This document shows, piece by piece, positions 22,539-34,382 of a stretch of DNA of 64,000 bases; positions within the stretch are counted from its first letter, which is position 1, and each line of letters begins with the position of its first letter. A program made the translations under genes and the position numbers. Origin of the DNA: Rhizophagus irregularis (lineage: Eukaryota > Glomeromycota > Glomeromycetes > Glomerales > Glomeraceae); NCBI RefSeq assembly GCF_026210795.1, contig NC_089436.1, positions 4,526,001 to 4,590,000 of the forward strand, in the 5' to 3' direction. Below the pieces are notes generated by a model that saw only the letters and a program-made list of their open reading frames with translations, had not been told where the DNA came from and made no database searches.

Positions 22539-24117
22539 TAGAGCTCCGCACAAGTCGGGTCGGGTCGGGTTACCTGGTTAACCCGAACCGAAATTTTTTT
22601 TCAGGTCAGGTCGGGTCGGGTAAACCGTTCTGACCCGACCTGACCCATTTGACCCGAAAGTATTCAGGTCACTTCGGATAACTCAGGTTACCCGAAGTTT
22701 TATTATTAAATATTTCAATTAAAAAAACGTTATGTAACATTTTTTTTTTATTAATTATACAAAAAACGTCAGGTTCGACGTTTTTAATTAAAAAAAAGAT
22801 TTTTTTTAATTTTTATTGAAAAAACGTCGGGTCCCGGCATTTTACTTTTGTTTTTATATATAAAAACGCCGAAACTATTTGTTTCAGCATTTTTGTTTCG
22901 ATCTTAGATGTAAAAACGCCGGAATCATTAGTTCCGGCGTTTTTCATTTTGATTTTACATGTAAAAACACCGGAATCATTAGTTCCGGCATTTTTCATAT
23001 TGATTTTACATGTAAAAACGCTGAAACTGATAGTTCTGGCGTTTTTCATTTTGATTTTACATGTAAAAACGCCGGAATCATTAGTTCCGGCATTTTTCAT
23101 ATTGATTTTACATGTAAAAATGCCGAAACTGATAGTTCCGGCATTCTTTTTTTCAATTTTACATGTAAAAATGCCAGAATCATTAGTTCCGGCATTTTTC
23201 ATTTTGATTTTACATGTAAAAACGCCGAAACTATTAGTTTCGGCGTTTTTTTTTCAATTTTACATGTAAAAACGCCGGAATCATTAGTTCCGGCATTTTT
23301 CATATTGATTTTACATGTAAAAACGCCGAAACTGATAGTTCCGGCATTTTTTTTTTCAATTTTACATGTAAAACGCCGGAATCATTAGTTCCGGCGTTTT
23401 TCATATTGATTTTACATGTAAAAACGCCGGAATCATTAGTTCCGGCATTTTTCATTTTGATTTTACATGTAAAAATGCCGGAATCATTAGTTCCGGTGTT
23501 TTTCATTTTGATTTTACATGTAAAAACGCTGAAACTGATAGTTCCGGCGTTTTTTTTTCAATTTTACATGTAAAAACGCCGGAATCATTAGTTCCGGCGT
23601 TTTTCATTTTGATTTTACATGTAAAAACGCTGAAACTATTAGTTTCGGCATTTTTTTTTTCAATTTTACATGTAAAAACGCCGGAATCATTAGTTCCGGC
23701 ATTTTTGCATATTGATTTTACATAAAAATGCCGAAACTGATAGTTTCGGCATTTTTTTTCAATTTTACATGTAAAAACGCCGGAATCATTAGTTCCGGCA
23801 TTTTTCATTTTGATTTTACATGTAAAAACGCCGAAACTATTAGTTTCGGCGTTTTTTTTCAATTTTACATGTAAAAACGCCGGAATCATTAGTTCCGGCG
23901 GTTTTCCTTTTGATTTTACATGTAAAAACGCCAGAACTATTAGTTTCGGTGTTTTTAATTTATTTGACCCAAATATATGTCGGGTCAACGAGTCGGGTCG
24001 GGTACCGACTAGCACTGACCCAACCCGTGTCAGGTCATGAAATTGATGACCTGACCTGAATATTTCGGGTCAACCCGTCAGGTCACCCGATCTGTCAGGT
24101 CAGGTTGCGGAGCTCTA
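22539..24117. mobile_element. hAT-like element filled with a hairpin satellite
   Basis: It has a perfect 8-bp duplication AAAAGAAT (22531-22538 and 24118-24125). Ends are TAGAGCTCCGCAC and, inverted, TAGAGCTCCGCAACC. Subterminal arms are made of GGGTCGGGTC / GACCTGACC motifs. The core is the tandem repeat at 22860-23960. It has no transposase. Confidence 0.85.
22860..23960. repeat. Hairpin satellite, unit about 57 bp, roughly 19 copies
   Basis: Each unit joins a palindrome TTTTACATGTAAAA to a hairpin such as CGCCGGAATCATTAGTTCCGG or GCCGAAACTGATAGTTCCGGC, each flanked by A and T runs. ORFs on both strands here are translations of the repeat and are not genes. Confidence 0.9.
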
Positions 24118-24659
24118 AAAAGAATACTACTAATATTATACAACAGAAGAAGTTCAATGGTATCTTCTTTTATTTTTCTTTTTTTCTCTGCTTTATGTAA
24201 AAGTATTATGTTGCTTTTCTAGTAATTTTGGAAGAAAAAAAACAGTTATAAAATTTAAACTAAAAACAAAGAAATTATATTAACGATGTTTTTCTTACCT
24301 TTTCACAAGTAAAATTCTGACCAATTGGGTATCTACCTGATTGTAACTTTTTTTTGATTGGTCACCTAATTTATTTAATAGTTAGAAATTGGTGTACACT
24401 TCAATCGGATATCAATCAGGTTAATACCTGATTGATAACTATCATTCAGTTTAAATTTACTGATTGATTTTTATTGTTTCAATTAAACTATTGATAAACT
24501 ATTTTTCTTTAACTAAAATTAAACTATTTTATACTATTAAAATTTACACTAACATTTTTTTTGAACATTTACTTTTAAAACTTAAAAAAAAAGTTTAAAC
24601 TATTTCATACTATTTTTAACATTTTTTTTCAAACATTTACTTTTGAAACTTTTAAAAAA

Positions 24660-24927
24660 AATTTTTTTTTTTTAGGAATTGGTTTTGATTTGAATACTGG
24701 AATCCCATAAAAGTTTCAAACATTTTACTTTTGAAATTTTATTAAACTGAAAAAATCATTTATTTGAAGCTATTAAAAAATGATTTTTAACATTTTTTTA
24801 TTTTATTATAGGGAATCAGTTTGATAGTTTCAAAGAATTTTTTTTGAAACTATTAAAAAAAATGATTTTAGTACTTTTTTCCTAATATTCTATTATAGAA
24901 AATCGGTCTAAAGTTGGATACTAAATC
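24660..24927. repeat. Tandem repeat split by two transposons (continues at 25553-25635 and 33659-33830)
   Basis: Units of about 100 to 130 bp carry a T-rich stretch ending in TATAG or TTTAG, a short conserved block (GGAATTGGTTTTGATTTGAA; CTGGATACTGGGTCCCA) and often CCATAGGTAAGTTT. About five units are seen when the hAT MITE 24928-25552 and the Tc1 element 25636-33656 are taken out. Confidence 0.5.
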
Positions 24928-25552
24928 TAGGGATGGCAACGGTCGGTCATGGTCGGTCATCGGTCGGTCATAACCGGTCAAAAACCTTTGACCGACTGAC
25001 CGACCGTTGACCGTAAGGTTGCTTGCCGAAACCTAGGGGTTTAGGCAAGATGGCGTTTCGCCGAAAAGCGAAATTCTGCCGAAACTATATTAAAGTTATA
25101 TTAAAAAACTGGCGAAACTTTGGAGAAAGGCGAAACTGCCGAAACTTATTATAAATGCCGAAACTGCCGAAACTCTGCCGAAACTATAATAAATCTATAG
25201 TAAAATTTTGACGAAACTAATCGTAGGATTTTGAAGAGGTTTAGACAAGCAACCTTAGTTGACCGACCGTTTGACCGACCGGTTAACCGATCCTGAAAAC
25301 GTTTGCGAACGTAATTTAATTGAAATACTTAATAAAAAACGTTTTCGCAACGTTTTCTATTAAAATAATTAAAAAAACGTTTGCGAAACATTTTTTTTAT
25401 TAAATTACATTTCGCAAACGTTTTCAGGATCGGTTAACCGGTCGGTCAGACCGGTCAGTCAAACGGTCGGTCAGAGGTCTTTGACTGACCGATATCGGTC
25501 ACGGTCATGACCGGTCATAACCGGTTAATGACCGTGACCGTTGCCATCCCTA
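24928..25552. mobile_element. hAT MITE, TAGGGATGGCAA family, copy 3
   Basis: It has a perfect 8-bp duplication ACTAAATC (24920-24927 and 25553-25560) and ends TAGGGATGGCAACGGTC at both sides. Long inverted arms are rich in GACCGACC, and a central palindrome is built from CGTTTGCGAAC-like motifs. It contains a nested MITE at 25014-25257. Confidence 0.92.
25014..25257. mobile_element. hAT MITE, TAAGGTTGCTTGCC family (nested)
   Basis: It has a perfect 8-bp duplication GTTGACCG (25006-25013 and 25258-25265) and ends TAAGGTTGCTTGCC and, inverted, TAAGGTTGCTTGTC. The interior repeats GCCGAAACT. Confidence 0.9.
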
Positions 25553-26039
25553 ACTAAATCCCATAGGTAAGTTTCAAAATAATTTTTCAAAACTTTTAAA
25601 AAAACATTTTTTAACATTTTTTTTTTATTATTCTACAAAGGGCGATCAAAATTATCCAGCCACTTTAAAAATAAAATATTTTTATATAAAAATATGAAAA
25701 AAAAATAAAAATTTAAAATCAATGTTTTTATTTATGATTTAATTTATTAAATTATGTAAAAATTAGAATTAATTTTATATTCACCAGTGGTTAATTTAAA
25801 ATTAATTTACCAGTGGTGAATTTACCTCTGGTGAAATTCACCAGTAATATGATAATTTTAGTTTTATAAGTTTTATATTAATTTTGTTTGTATTACGTTT
25901 TACAATTTTATACACGTAAATAAAAATTTTTTTATGAATTTTTTTAAACTGTAACTTTTTTTCCAAACATACTATTAAACCCATACAACTCAGAAATTTA
26001 TAGAGAAATTTGTGTTTTTATAACACTACTAACTGTTTA

Positions 26040-26622
26040 ACTCCTAAAGTTTTATATTTTTTATTTAATAACATTAGAGTGTAATTTCACTACTTTAGTC
26101 AAATGAAATCAATTTCTTTTATTAATTAAAGTTGTTCAACAGAGCCAAAACTACTTGTATATTATTTTTTATAAGTGTAGGTATAATACATATAAAAAAA
26201 CCCATATTTTTCATAATGGTACTAACTTTCAAAATTGTTTTTTTATTTATTAACTTCAGAGCGTACTTTTACTACTTTAGTCAAATGAAATCGACTTTCT
26301 AAATTAATTGAAAATTGTTCAGCAAGGTCGAAACTATGTGCATATTAATTTTCATGGGTGTAGGTATAATATATATGGAGAAACCAACATTTTTCATAAT
26401 GGTACTAACTTTTGAATTTTTCTTTTTTCCGTTTACTAACTTTAGAGCATAATTTCACCACTTTAGTCAAATGAAATCGACTTTCTAAATTAATTAAATA
26501 TGTTCAGCAAGGTCGAAACTATTTGTATATTAATTTTCATGGGTGTAGGTATAATACATATGGAGAAATCTACATTTTTCATAACGGTACTAACTTTTGA
26601 ATTTTTTTTTTCTGTTTATTAA
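26040..26622. repeat. Tandem module of about 185 bp (continues at 31767-32060)
   Basis: Copies start near 26072, 26260, 26443, 31770 and 31956, each with AATTTCACCACTTTAGTCAA or a close variant, then GGTGTAGGTATAATACATAT and TTTTTCATAATGGTACTAAC. The TTAA element 26623-31762 inserted between the third and fourth copies. It is non-coding. Confidence 0.8.
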
Positions 26623-29600
26623 GGGTAGAGGGATCGACATCGTTGATCATATGGCTAAAATTTTTTTTCAGGAGTTTTAATAAAATGTTACTTTTTAAAC
26701 CTTTTAATTTGATAAAAAAAAAAAATAAAAATGTAAAACTGACACGTTGAAACCTAACGCGTTCTCCTATTACTTTAAAATGGGTGCTCATAACAAACCT
26801 TTAGCTTGAAAACTTCAGTAGAAGACAGAAATAAGTTGCGAATCACCTTATGTAAGTTGCAAATCACCTAGTCATAGTTAAATTTTATATTACATACCGT
26901 TTTAAAATTTTATTCTTGCCTTATTTTTGTTAGAAAAAATGACTCTTCACTGGTCAGAAAGACTTTTAACACATAATCTGAATAAATATTATTTGTTTAA
27001 ACGCAAAAATAGAAGTATTTTAGTCCGAGATAATACTAGAAAGTATGAAGTTTTACCTTTACATGCTGAAGTTGGTATAGGAGAAAGCCTTGCAACTAGT
27101 GGTTATTTGGATATTAAAGTTAATGGTTGTGAACCTGAATATGAAGACAGAACATGGGTTCCTATTCTTCCTGGATATACTATATTTACCAAAGTTCATA
27201 AGTCTTTTGTCCAATTATCAATTGAAAAGAACATAGATAACACTTTGATTTTTTATTGGGCAGATTATGGTAGGGACGAAACCTTTACTAATGTTCAATA
27301 TTCGTCACGAAAACCAGATTTTTTTGCAAGTTTAATTGCACGTTTACCTGGAGAGGGCAGAATATCCATGCTTGATCTTTTAGGATTTCATGATAAAAAT
27401 AATGTAGAATTTCTTCGTTCTATTATTAATGCCAAATTACCAACAATATTCAAAGATGCCAAAAAAAACTATGCTATTATTAACAAAGGTATTACATTAA
27501 AGCGGTCATGTAAAAGAAAAGGGATTGCAATTTTGGATGATATCACATCATCTAATTCGGCTAATAATATTATGTCAGGTATGACAGTATCACAAGAAGG
27601 TCTTTCGATAGATGGATTAAGTGTACAAGCATTAGCAGTACAATTTTTTGAAATAAAAAATGAATTATATCGAGTAAAAAAACAGCTTAAAATCGAAATA
27701 GATAAAAATTTACAGAATAATCACAGAGAGGAAGAAGGTTCTTCTACTATTAATGAAAATCAAAACTTGGATCAAAAGATAGAGGAAGTGATTTCAAAGG
27801 CTAAACTTGGATCAACAATCTTAATTGATACTAGACAATATTTGAAGACACTTTTTACTCAACCATGTCCAAGATGTTATAGTTCTAATAAAAAATTGGA
27901 AGTTATTAGCGTAGGTTTTAGTGTTAAACCTCATATTTTTTGTAATGATTGTAAAAAAACAACAGAATATAAAAATGAAACATATCAAAATAATTTTGGC
28001 ATTTTTGTATCTGGTGCAGGATTAGCGGGAGGTGCAAATCGTCAACAGATGGAAACAATATTTTCAACGATCGGTATTACATCACAAATTGTAAAAAAAA
28101 CCTATCATCAATATCAAAAAAAATTTTTTGATACATTGCACCATGCAGCAGTAACTAGCGCAGAAGAGGCTCTTGAAATTGCTTGTTCACATATTGTAAA
28201 TATGGGAGAAAAAATATTACCAGTGAGTTTTGATGTATCCTGGTCTCATGTAAGAAATGCGAACCAAGCAAGTGGTGAATTAATTTTACAAAAAGAACTT
28301 TCCGGTGAGTATGATTTCCATATATATTATGTATATTAATTACGTAAAAATGCATTTGTTTATTAGTTTATTCAATTTAGAATTTACATACCGTCCTGTA
28401 ATTGCCTTTTATGTTGTGGAAAAGTCACGAAGCAAAAAAATAAAAGATCAAGAAGGATCTCAAATTATTCACCAAGGTAATTTTGATAAATCATCACGTC
28501 AGATGGAGCACGCTATTCTTATTGAAGTTCTTGAGAAAATTCAACCGAGTTTAGATAAATATGATTTGATGTTAGATATTGGTGTTGATGGAGACCTGAA
28601 TAGTAATAAAACTTTATCTAGTATTCGTTCAGTAAATAAAATATATGGAGATCTAAAGCATATAGGCAAAAACATTCGGAAAAAAATTGGTATTGATTGT
28701 ATTTAATAATTTCTTAATTGTAAATATATATTTGTTCATTTATTTAATTTTATTATCTAAAGCAAAGAATGCAGTTTGGAAAGATTATGAAAATGTAATA
28801 ATGAAATATTATACTCGAGTTGTATATGCTGCTACTGCAAGAAAAGAAGATCCCGATATTGAAACACCAGAAGATCAAAAAGTATCGGATTTACAAATTA
28901 ATGGATTAGTTGCACATCTTTCTGGTGATCATTCATTATGCTGGGAAGATTTTTGTTGGCATAAATCTAACGTTGACTTGGAACTACCTGAACCAAATTT
29001 GCTAAAATATGATAATCACAGACGTGCTTCTTTTCGATCTATGTTAATAGAAGTATTCCGTCTTCCAACACAACAAAGCCTAATTACTACCATTCGTACC
29101 TCCCATAATGAGGCATTTAACCGAATAAAATTATGCTATACTAATAAATTAATTGATTACTACAAGTCATATCAAGCTCGACATGCTTGTGCTATACTAC
29201 ATAATAATTATGAGATTGAATTTTTGATTGAAATTATGCGATCTATAGAAGAAGTATCTGACCTTTCGGTTGAAGATTATATTAATCTAAAAAAAATGCT
29301 GGATATAAAACAACAGCAAAGGCAAAAGAACCAAAAGGAAATCACACAACGTAATGAAGAAAGAGGGAAAAAAATTGATGAACAAAAAAAACAAACCGAA
29401 ATGTTTGATTTTGACCAAGTAATTATATTTCCTTTTTTTTTCTGTTGATTGCATCCTTTTGTTGTAACTAGAATGAATTATTTGCTAATAGGATTTAGTA
29501 CCATATGGAAAAAATGTTAAACATGAAATTGAAACTCATGAATTTATTCCATCATTTTCTCACCTTATTCATGATTTTATGTCTCTGCTTAAATGCCATG

Positions 29601-31762
29601 CTTGTCTTTCTTTTCCAAAGTATTCTGCAATTGGTTTATGTAAAGTCTGTTATTTTTATCTTTATTCCGGTCTTCAAAACCAGTTTCCAAATCAAAAGTA
29701 TACTTTACCATTCGAGATTCCAAATACTGAAATTTCTATTGAGAAAAAAGTTGATATGGTAGTAAACCAAGTATTTGAATTTTCTGGTTATCGCGAAAAG
29801 CAATATGAATCTATCATGTCATTTATCAACAAAAAAAATACTCTAGTAATTTTACCTACTGGTAGTGGAAAAACATTGTGTTGGGTAGTGCCTGCGTTGA
29901 TTAGTGAAGGACTTACCGTTGTTTTTACACCATTAAAAGCGCTGATTGATGATCAGATTAGAGAACTTATTAATATCAGAATTCCATGTGCTGGCTTATA
30001 TACATCAACGAATCATCCATCTAATTATCAAGAAAAAGTATTTGGAGAGATTGCAGCTGGTTTTTTGCGTGTTTTATTTGTAACTCCTGAGAAGTTTCAC
30101 AAGAATCCTGCTTTTCGTTCAATGCTTATGAGAATTAGCCAAATAAGATCAATTCGTTTTGTAATAGATGAAGTACATTGCATAGTTGAACAAGAATATT
30201 TTCGGTAAGTCTATAAATAAATAACAAAATAAAGCTAATATCTCTAATTAACTATCTATTTTACTGTTTTTATAGAAAAGCATGGAATAATTTGGGTACA
30301 TTAAAGCAATTGTTTCCTCTATCTCATCTTATGATGCTTACAGCTACATGTTCGACTAACGAGGCTCGAAAGATACAATTGATTATGAATATTGAAGTGG
30401 GTGATCTTAATATTATTCGGGGTTCCTCTTTTGTACGTTCCGAAATTACTTTTGAAGTTCAAACCAAAAGTTCTAAGGAGAAGACTATCAATGAAATTTG
30501 CGAGCAAATTCAAAAAATTGAAAATGAATATTGTATAATTTATTGTGCATCACCAGCAAGTTGTGAAGAAATATTAGAATTGATTAGAACAAAGCTTGAT
30601 ATTTCTTTAGATATATATCACGGTAAACTAGAAAGCATAACACGGCATCAATCAATTACACGCTGGAAAGCAGGTTTAACTCAAGTCATGGTTGCAACAA
30701 ATGCTTTTGGACTAGGGATCAATATGTCTAATGTTCGCTTGGTAATTCATTACACGTTTCCACTTAGTTTAGGTAAATATTTTTACTATTCATTGAAATT
30801 TAAATACAATAATTATTAACATTTCTATGTTTAGGAAATCTTATTCAAGAAGCTGGAAGGGCAGGACGTGATAGAAGAGAAGCAAAACATACCATTTATT
30901 ACTCACGACAAGATATCAAAACTGTGTATGGAATTGTTGCAGGCGAAGAAAGGTTTTGGATTTTATTTTTATTTCTTTTTCAATATCAATTCTACATTAA
31001 TATTGTTTCATTTTATTCAATTTAGCTCGACAAATGATTTAGAATACCAAGAGTATCTTGAAGAAAGACAAAAGAAATTTTAGAGGTAATGTTCTTTTGT
31101 GAATCACTATGAATGCCGCCAGAAATTACTTATGCAATACTATTCTTGGGCTGGTGATGAAGAAGCCTTACCTTGTGAAAAGTGTGATAACTGTTTACAT
31201 CGTCAAAGTCATTGTCCTATAATTCAAGATGCACGCCAAGATGCTTTGTACATGTTGCGAGTGATTGATGCAGTTACAAATTATATGAAAAACAATAACG
31301 AGAACACAACCCGTGATGATATTGTTCAAGTTTTTTGCAGGTCAAAAAACGCGTCAGTTATAAAAAAAAATTTAAACCATTTAGATATTTATAAAGAAAA
31401 TTATAACCGTATTCTTAAAAGACAAGAAGAAGTTGCATACTTGCTTGAAGATCTTGTAATTCGTGACTTGGTCGAAGTCAAATTCAAGCTTAGTAAGCCA
31501 ACTCCTACTTCCCAAATAACCTGTAATCTTATTTACATAGGTGTAACTGAAAATGCTGTTGAAAGGGCAAGTATAGGAAGTTGGATTTATAGTGTTAGAA
31601 GTCGTCAAAAATAATTTTTTTTTTACTCTAAATAAAAAAATAACCGATTTTAATTGGGTAAAACATTATGCCAGTAAATTATCCGATAATATGTACCATC
31701 ATCTGATCCTAAAATTTTTAGTTTATTTTTATTATGACTTGATCGACTAAAACACTCTACCC
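26623..31762. mobile_element. TTAA-target DNA transposon (Kolobok-like) encoding a transposase-helicase
   Basis: TTAA is found at 26619-26622 and 31763-31766. Termini are GGGTAGAGGGATCGACATCG and, inverted, GGGTAGAGTG followed by a GTCGATCAAG match. It is 5.1 kb and contains a single multi-exon gene. The TTAA target and the transposase motifs suggest Kolobok or a Mutator-like relative; the exact superfamily is inference. Confidence 0.75.
26939..31614 (+). CDS. DDE transposase fused to a RecQ-type DNA helicase, C-terminus disrupted
   Basis: Predicted exons are 26939-28304, 28381-28689, 28763-29418, 29492-30204, 30276-30772 and 30835-30952, followed by a damaged end to 31614. GT-AG phases agree throughout. 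The N-terminal 777 codons are a DDE transposase: CPRC..CNDC cysteine pairs, LPVSFDVSWSH with the first Asp, MLDIGVDGD with the second, HLSGDHSLCWEDFCWHK, and TSHNEAFNR with the probable Glu. The C-terminal part is a RecQ helicase: LPTGSGKT (Walker A), FVIDEVHC (DEVH box), LTATC, GLGINMSNVRLVIHYTFP and QEAGRAGRDRR, then CEKCDNC zinc-binding cysteines. The join lies inside exon 29492-30204, with no stop between the domains. Between 30953 and 31110 the frame breaks, with stops at 31081 and 31087; this is decay or splicing I could not resolve. Confidence 0.8.
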
Positions 31763-32292
31763 TTAACTTCAGCGCGTAATTTCACCACTTTAGTCAAATG
31801 GAATCGACTTTCTAACTTAATTGAAAATTGTTCAGAAAGGTTGAAACTACTTGTATATTAATTTTCATGGGTGTAGGTATAATACATATGGAGAAATCTA
31901 CATTTTTCATAATGGTACTAACTTTCGAATTTTTCTTTTTTCCATTTACTAACTTTAGAGCGTAATTTCACCACTTTAGTCAAATGAAATTTACTTCCTT
32001 TATTAATTGAAAGTTTTTTAGCAATATAAAATCTACTTAATATTGTAAGATTTATTCATTTTTTATAATAATACTTACTTATGAATTATTGTATAATATA
32101 TTATTATATTTAAACTATATATTTTATATAAATATTTTTATTAGTAAAATTATTATTTTTTTCAAAACAAAACAATTTAAATTTTAATAAATTATGTAAT
32201 ATAGGTGAACTTTACCTTGGGTGAATTTCACCGCTGGTGAATTTACCCCTGGTGAATTTCACCACTGGTGAGCGTTAAAATCACCCTAAAAA

Positions 32293-33505
32293 TTAATAAT
32301 TAATTCTATTGCCATTTGCAGCAATAACTGCCTCAATTCTCTTAGGCATACTATTAACCAAATTTTTATAATATTCCAGAGGAATATCTTTCCACGTATC
32401 TTTAACATATTTTTCAAGCACTTTAATATTAGATGGTGGTGGTGTATGACGGCGAACTATCATTTTTATCTCTGCCTAAAGGTTCTCAATTGGATTGAGA
32501 TCAGGACTTTGGGCAGGCCAATCAAGCACCACAATTCCAGCATTTTTGCATGCAGCTGTAGCAACCTTTGAATGATATGGTGAGGCATTATCTTCTTGGA
32601 AAATCCCATTACCATGTGGAAAATGCCTTTGTAAAGTAGGTACAACATATGTGTTTGACCAGTAACTGAATCATTTAATGGAACAATTGGTCTGAGTCCA
32701 TTCCAGGAAAAACATCCCAAAATATTTTGCTAGGACTATGCTTTACAGTAACTGAAATACAGTCAGGATTTAATTCTTCCCCAGGTTCACGCCATACCTT
32801 TCCCTGACATTCTTTTTGAAACTGTGTAAAAGTGCTTTCATCAGAAAAAAAGCACACGTCTCCATTTTCTTGCACTCCAATTTTCATGCGCATGAGCCCA
32901 TTCAAGACGAGCCTGACAATGTGCTTCCGACAGTGCAGGTTTTTTACAAGGAATACAAGCTGTTAGCCCAACTTTCTTAAGGTTACGACGTATAGTAATA
33001 GCAGAAACAGGTTGTTCTGTACGTGCTGTCCATACTGTAGCAAGCTTTTTCGTGTAAAGTCAGCAGTTTTTACCATTTTCTTGAACAAATTCTTTAAGCT
33101 CTTGTTGAGCTGGTGAATTAAGAAGGGGTGGACGACCAGTTTGTGTTTTTGGTGTTAAGAAGTGTGTTTCATGAAAGTGCTTAAGTATATCATTAACAGT
33201 TGTTTTCCCACATTCCAACTGTTTAGCAATTATACACACAGGTCGAAATGCTAAAAATCGGCAAAAAAAATGGCGCGAAAAGCAGTGGCTATTCTTGGCT
33301 ATTCTTAGCTATTCTTGGCTGTTTTTGGCTATTTGTGAATTAACCTATACTATTTGTAAATAGTTTATATAAATTTGCAAATAGTTTATGCAATTCTAGC
33401 CATTTTTTTTGCCTGTTTTTGGTCATTCGACGTGTGACGACTTGATTGTCCACAATTATGCCCATAAACAATTGTGCTACACGTTTTTGGGGTAAGTGGC
33501 TTCAT
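32293..33505 (-). pseudogene. Tc1/mariner transposase, degraded
   Basis: The start is ATG at 33505-33503 (MKPLTPKTC). A helix-turn-helix (IAKQLECGKTTVNDILKHF) follows, then TGRPPLLNSPAQQELKEF, the first catalytic Asp in FFSDESTF, WREPGEELNPDC, DNASPYHS, and DWPAQSPDLNPIENL with a TAG where Trp is expected (near 32475). It then reads on to the usual C-terminus PLEYYKNLVNSMPKRIEAVI. A 200-bp insertion (33237-33436) splits the DNA-binding region and a frame change occurs near 32700. It is inactive as it stands. Confidence 0.85.
33237..33436. mobile_element. Small CACTA-like insert in the Tc1 transposase
   Basis: Ends are CACAGGTCGAAATG and, inverted, CACACGTCGAATG. Flanks ACA and ACG could be a 3-bp duplication with one mismatch. 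Removing the insert and one flank rejoins SSRIIAKQLE of the transposase in frame. The ends resemble those of the large element at 55036-63826. The interior has repeated GGCTATTCTT. Confidence 0.65.
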
Positions 33506-33984
33506 ATTTTTAGAAAGTTCTAGAAAATATGAAGTTAAAGGGTATATTTATCATGATTATAAATACAAAATAATGTATTGATTACATCATGTTATTACAT
33601 CATGATCAGCATAAATTTGCCAAAACAAAGTGGCTGGATAATTTTGATCGCCTCTGTATTATAAGGAATCAGCTCTGATGTATATACTAGAATCCTATAG
33701 GTAAGTTTTAACTTTTGAAACTTTTTTTTAAAAAACTTTTTTTAATGTTTTTTTATTTCTTTTGTAGAGAATTGGCTCCAACCTGGATACTGGGTCCCAG
33801 ATAAAGCTTTGAAAGTATAAGAAAAATATAATAGTATTAATAGCATTAAATTATAATATTAATAAATTTAAACTATTAAATAAAATTATTGTAAAATATA
33901 AATAAAAACGTATGCAATTAGAAGATTTTTATTGTTATAAATTTATCAATAAGTTTCAATCAGTATACTGATATATCAAATAGT

Positions 33985-34374
33985 TAGAGTTTGGATCCGT
34001 TGTTTGAACGGATATTAATAAATTGGATGATTATTCAGATTTAAAAATAAATATCTGAAGATTTAAATAGTTTAGCGGGTAGTCATTAAGCCAATGATCA
34101 ACCTTAATGATAAAAGTTTAAAAAATTCATTTCGTAATGTTGGAGTAATGGAATTAGAATTTAATATCCGACGGATATCCGGATAACGGATATCCAAAAT
34201 GTAATTTGCGTATAGCGAGCCTATTACTATACATAAAATTGAAATTAATTTCATGACTAAACTATCAATTCTGCAAAGAATATTTATTCCAAAATTTTTT
34301 GGTTCAAACACATATTCGTAATTATAAATTACAATTTTACTGAAAGTCCTACTGGATAACGGATCCAAACTCTA
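33985..34374. mobile_element. hAT MITE, TAGAGTTTGGATCCG family
   Basis: It has a perfect 8-bp duplication CAAATAGT (33977-33984 and 34375-34382). Ends TAGAGTTTGGATCCGTT are inverted copies. CGGATATCCG motifs cluster near 34170-34195. It is 390 bp and non-coding. Confidence 0.88.
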
Positions 34375-34382
34375 CAAATAGT

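Larger units (their letters stand above)
25636..33656. mobile_element. Tc1/mariner transposon carrying nested elements
   Basis: The element is flanked by TA (25634-25635, 33657-33658). The termini CAAAGGGCGATCAAAATTAT and, inverted, CAGAGGCGATCAAAATTAT extend into CCAGCCACTTT on both sides. A degraded minus-strand transposase occupies 32293-33505. The left part is interrupted by a unit delimited by CACCAGTGG-type repeats (about 25782 to 32273) that holds a 185-bp tandem module and the TTAA element 26623-31762. Without these and the 200-bp insert at 33237 the Tc1 is about 1.3 kb, a normal length. Confidence 0.8.

Noticed and set aside
22860-23960. Regular repeats with hairpins that could suggest a CRISPR array
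   Set aside because: There are no unique spacers, the unit is palindromic throughout, the array lies inside a transposon and the genome is eukaryotic.
22813-24040. Overlapping ORFs of 70-170 codons on both strands
   Set aside because: They are translations of the hairpin satellite (repeated CKINMKNAGTNDSG-type peptides) with no independent coding evidence.
30868-31083. ORF MIEEKQNIPF as a separate gene
   Set aside because: It is out of frame with the helicase exon 30835-30952, which reads the conserved QEAGRAGRD motif in another frame.
27000-31600. Helitron, because of the linked helicase
   Set aside because: The helicase is RecQ-type, there is no Rep/HUH motif, and the element has TTAA flanks with terminal inverted repeats.
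32466-32720. ORF MGCFSWNGLR on the minus strand as a gene
   Set aside because: Mostly a frame-shifted reading of the Tc1 transposase; the conserved DWPAQSPDLNPIENL lies in another frame.
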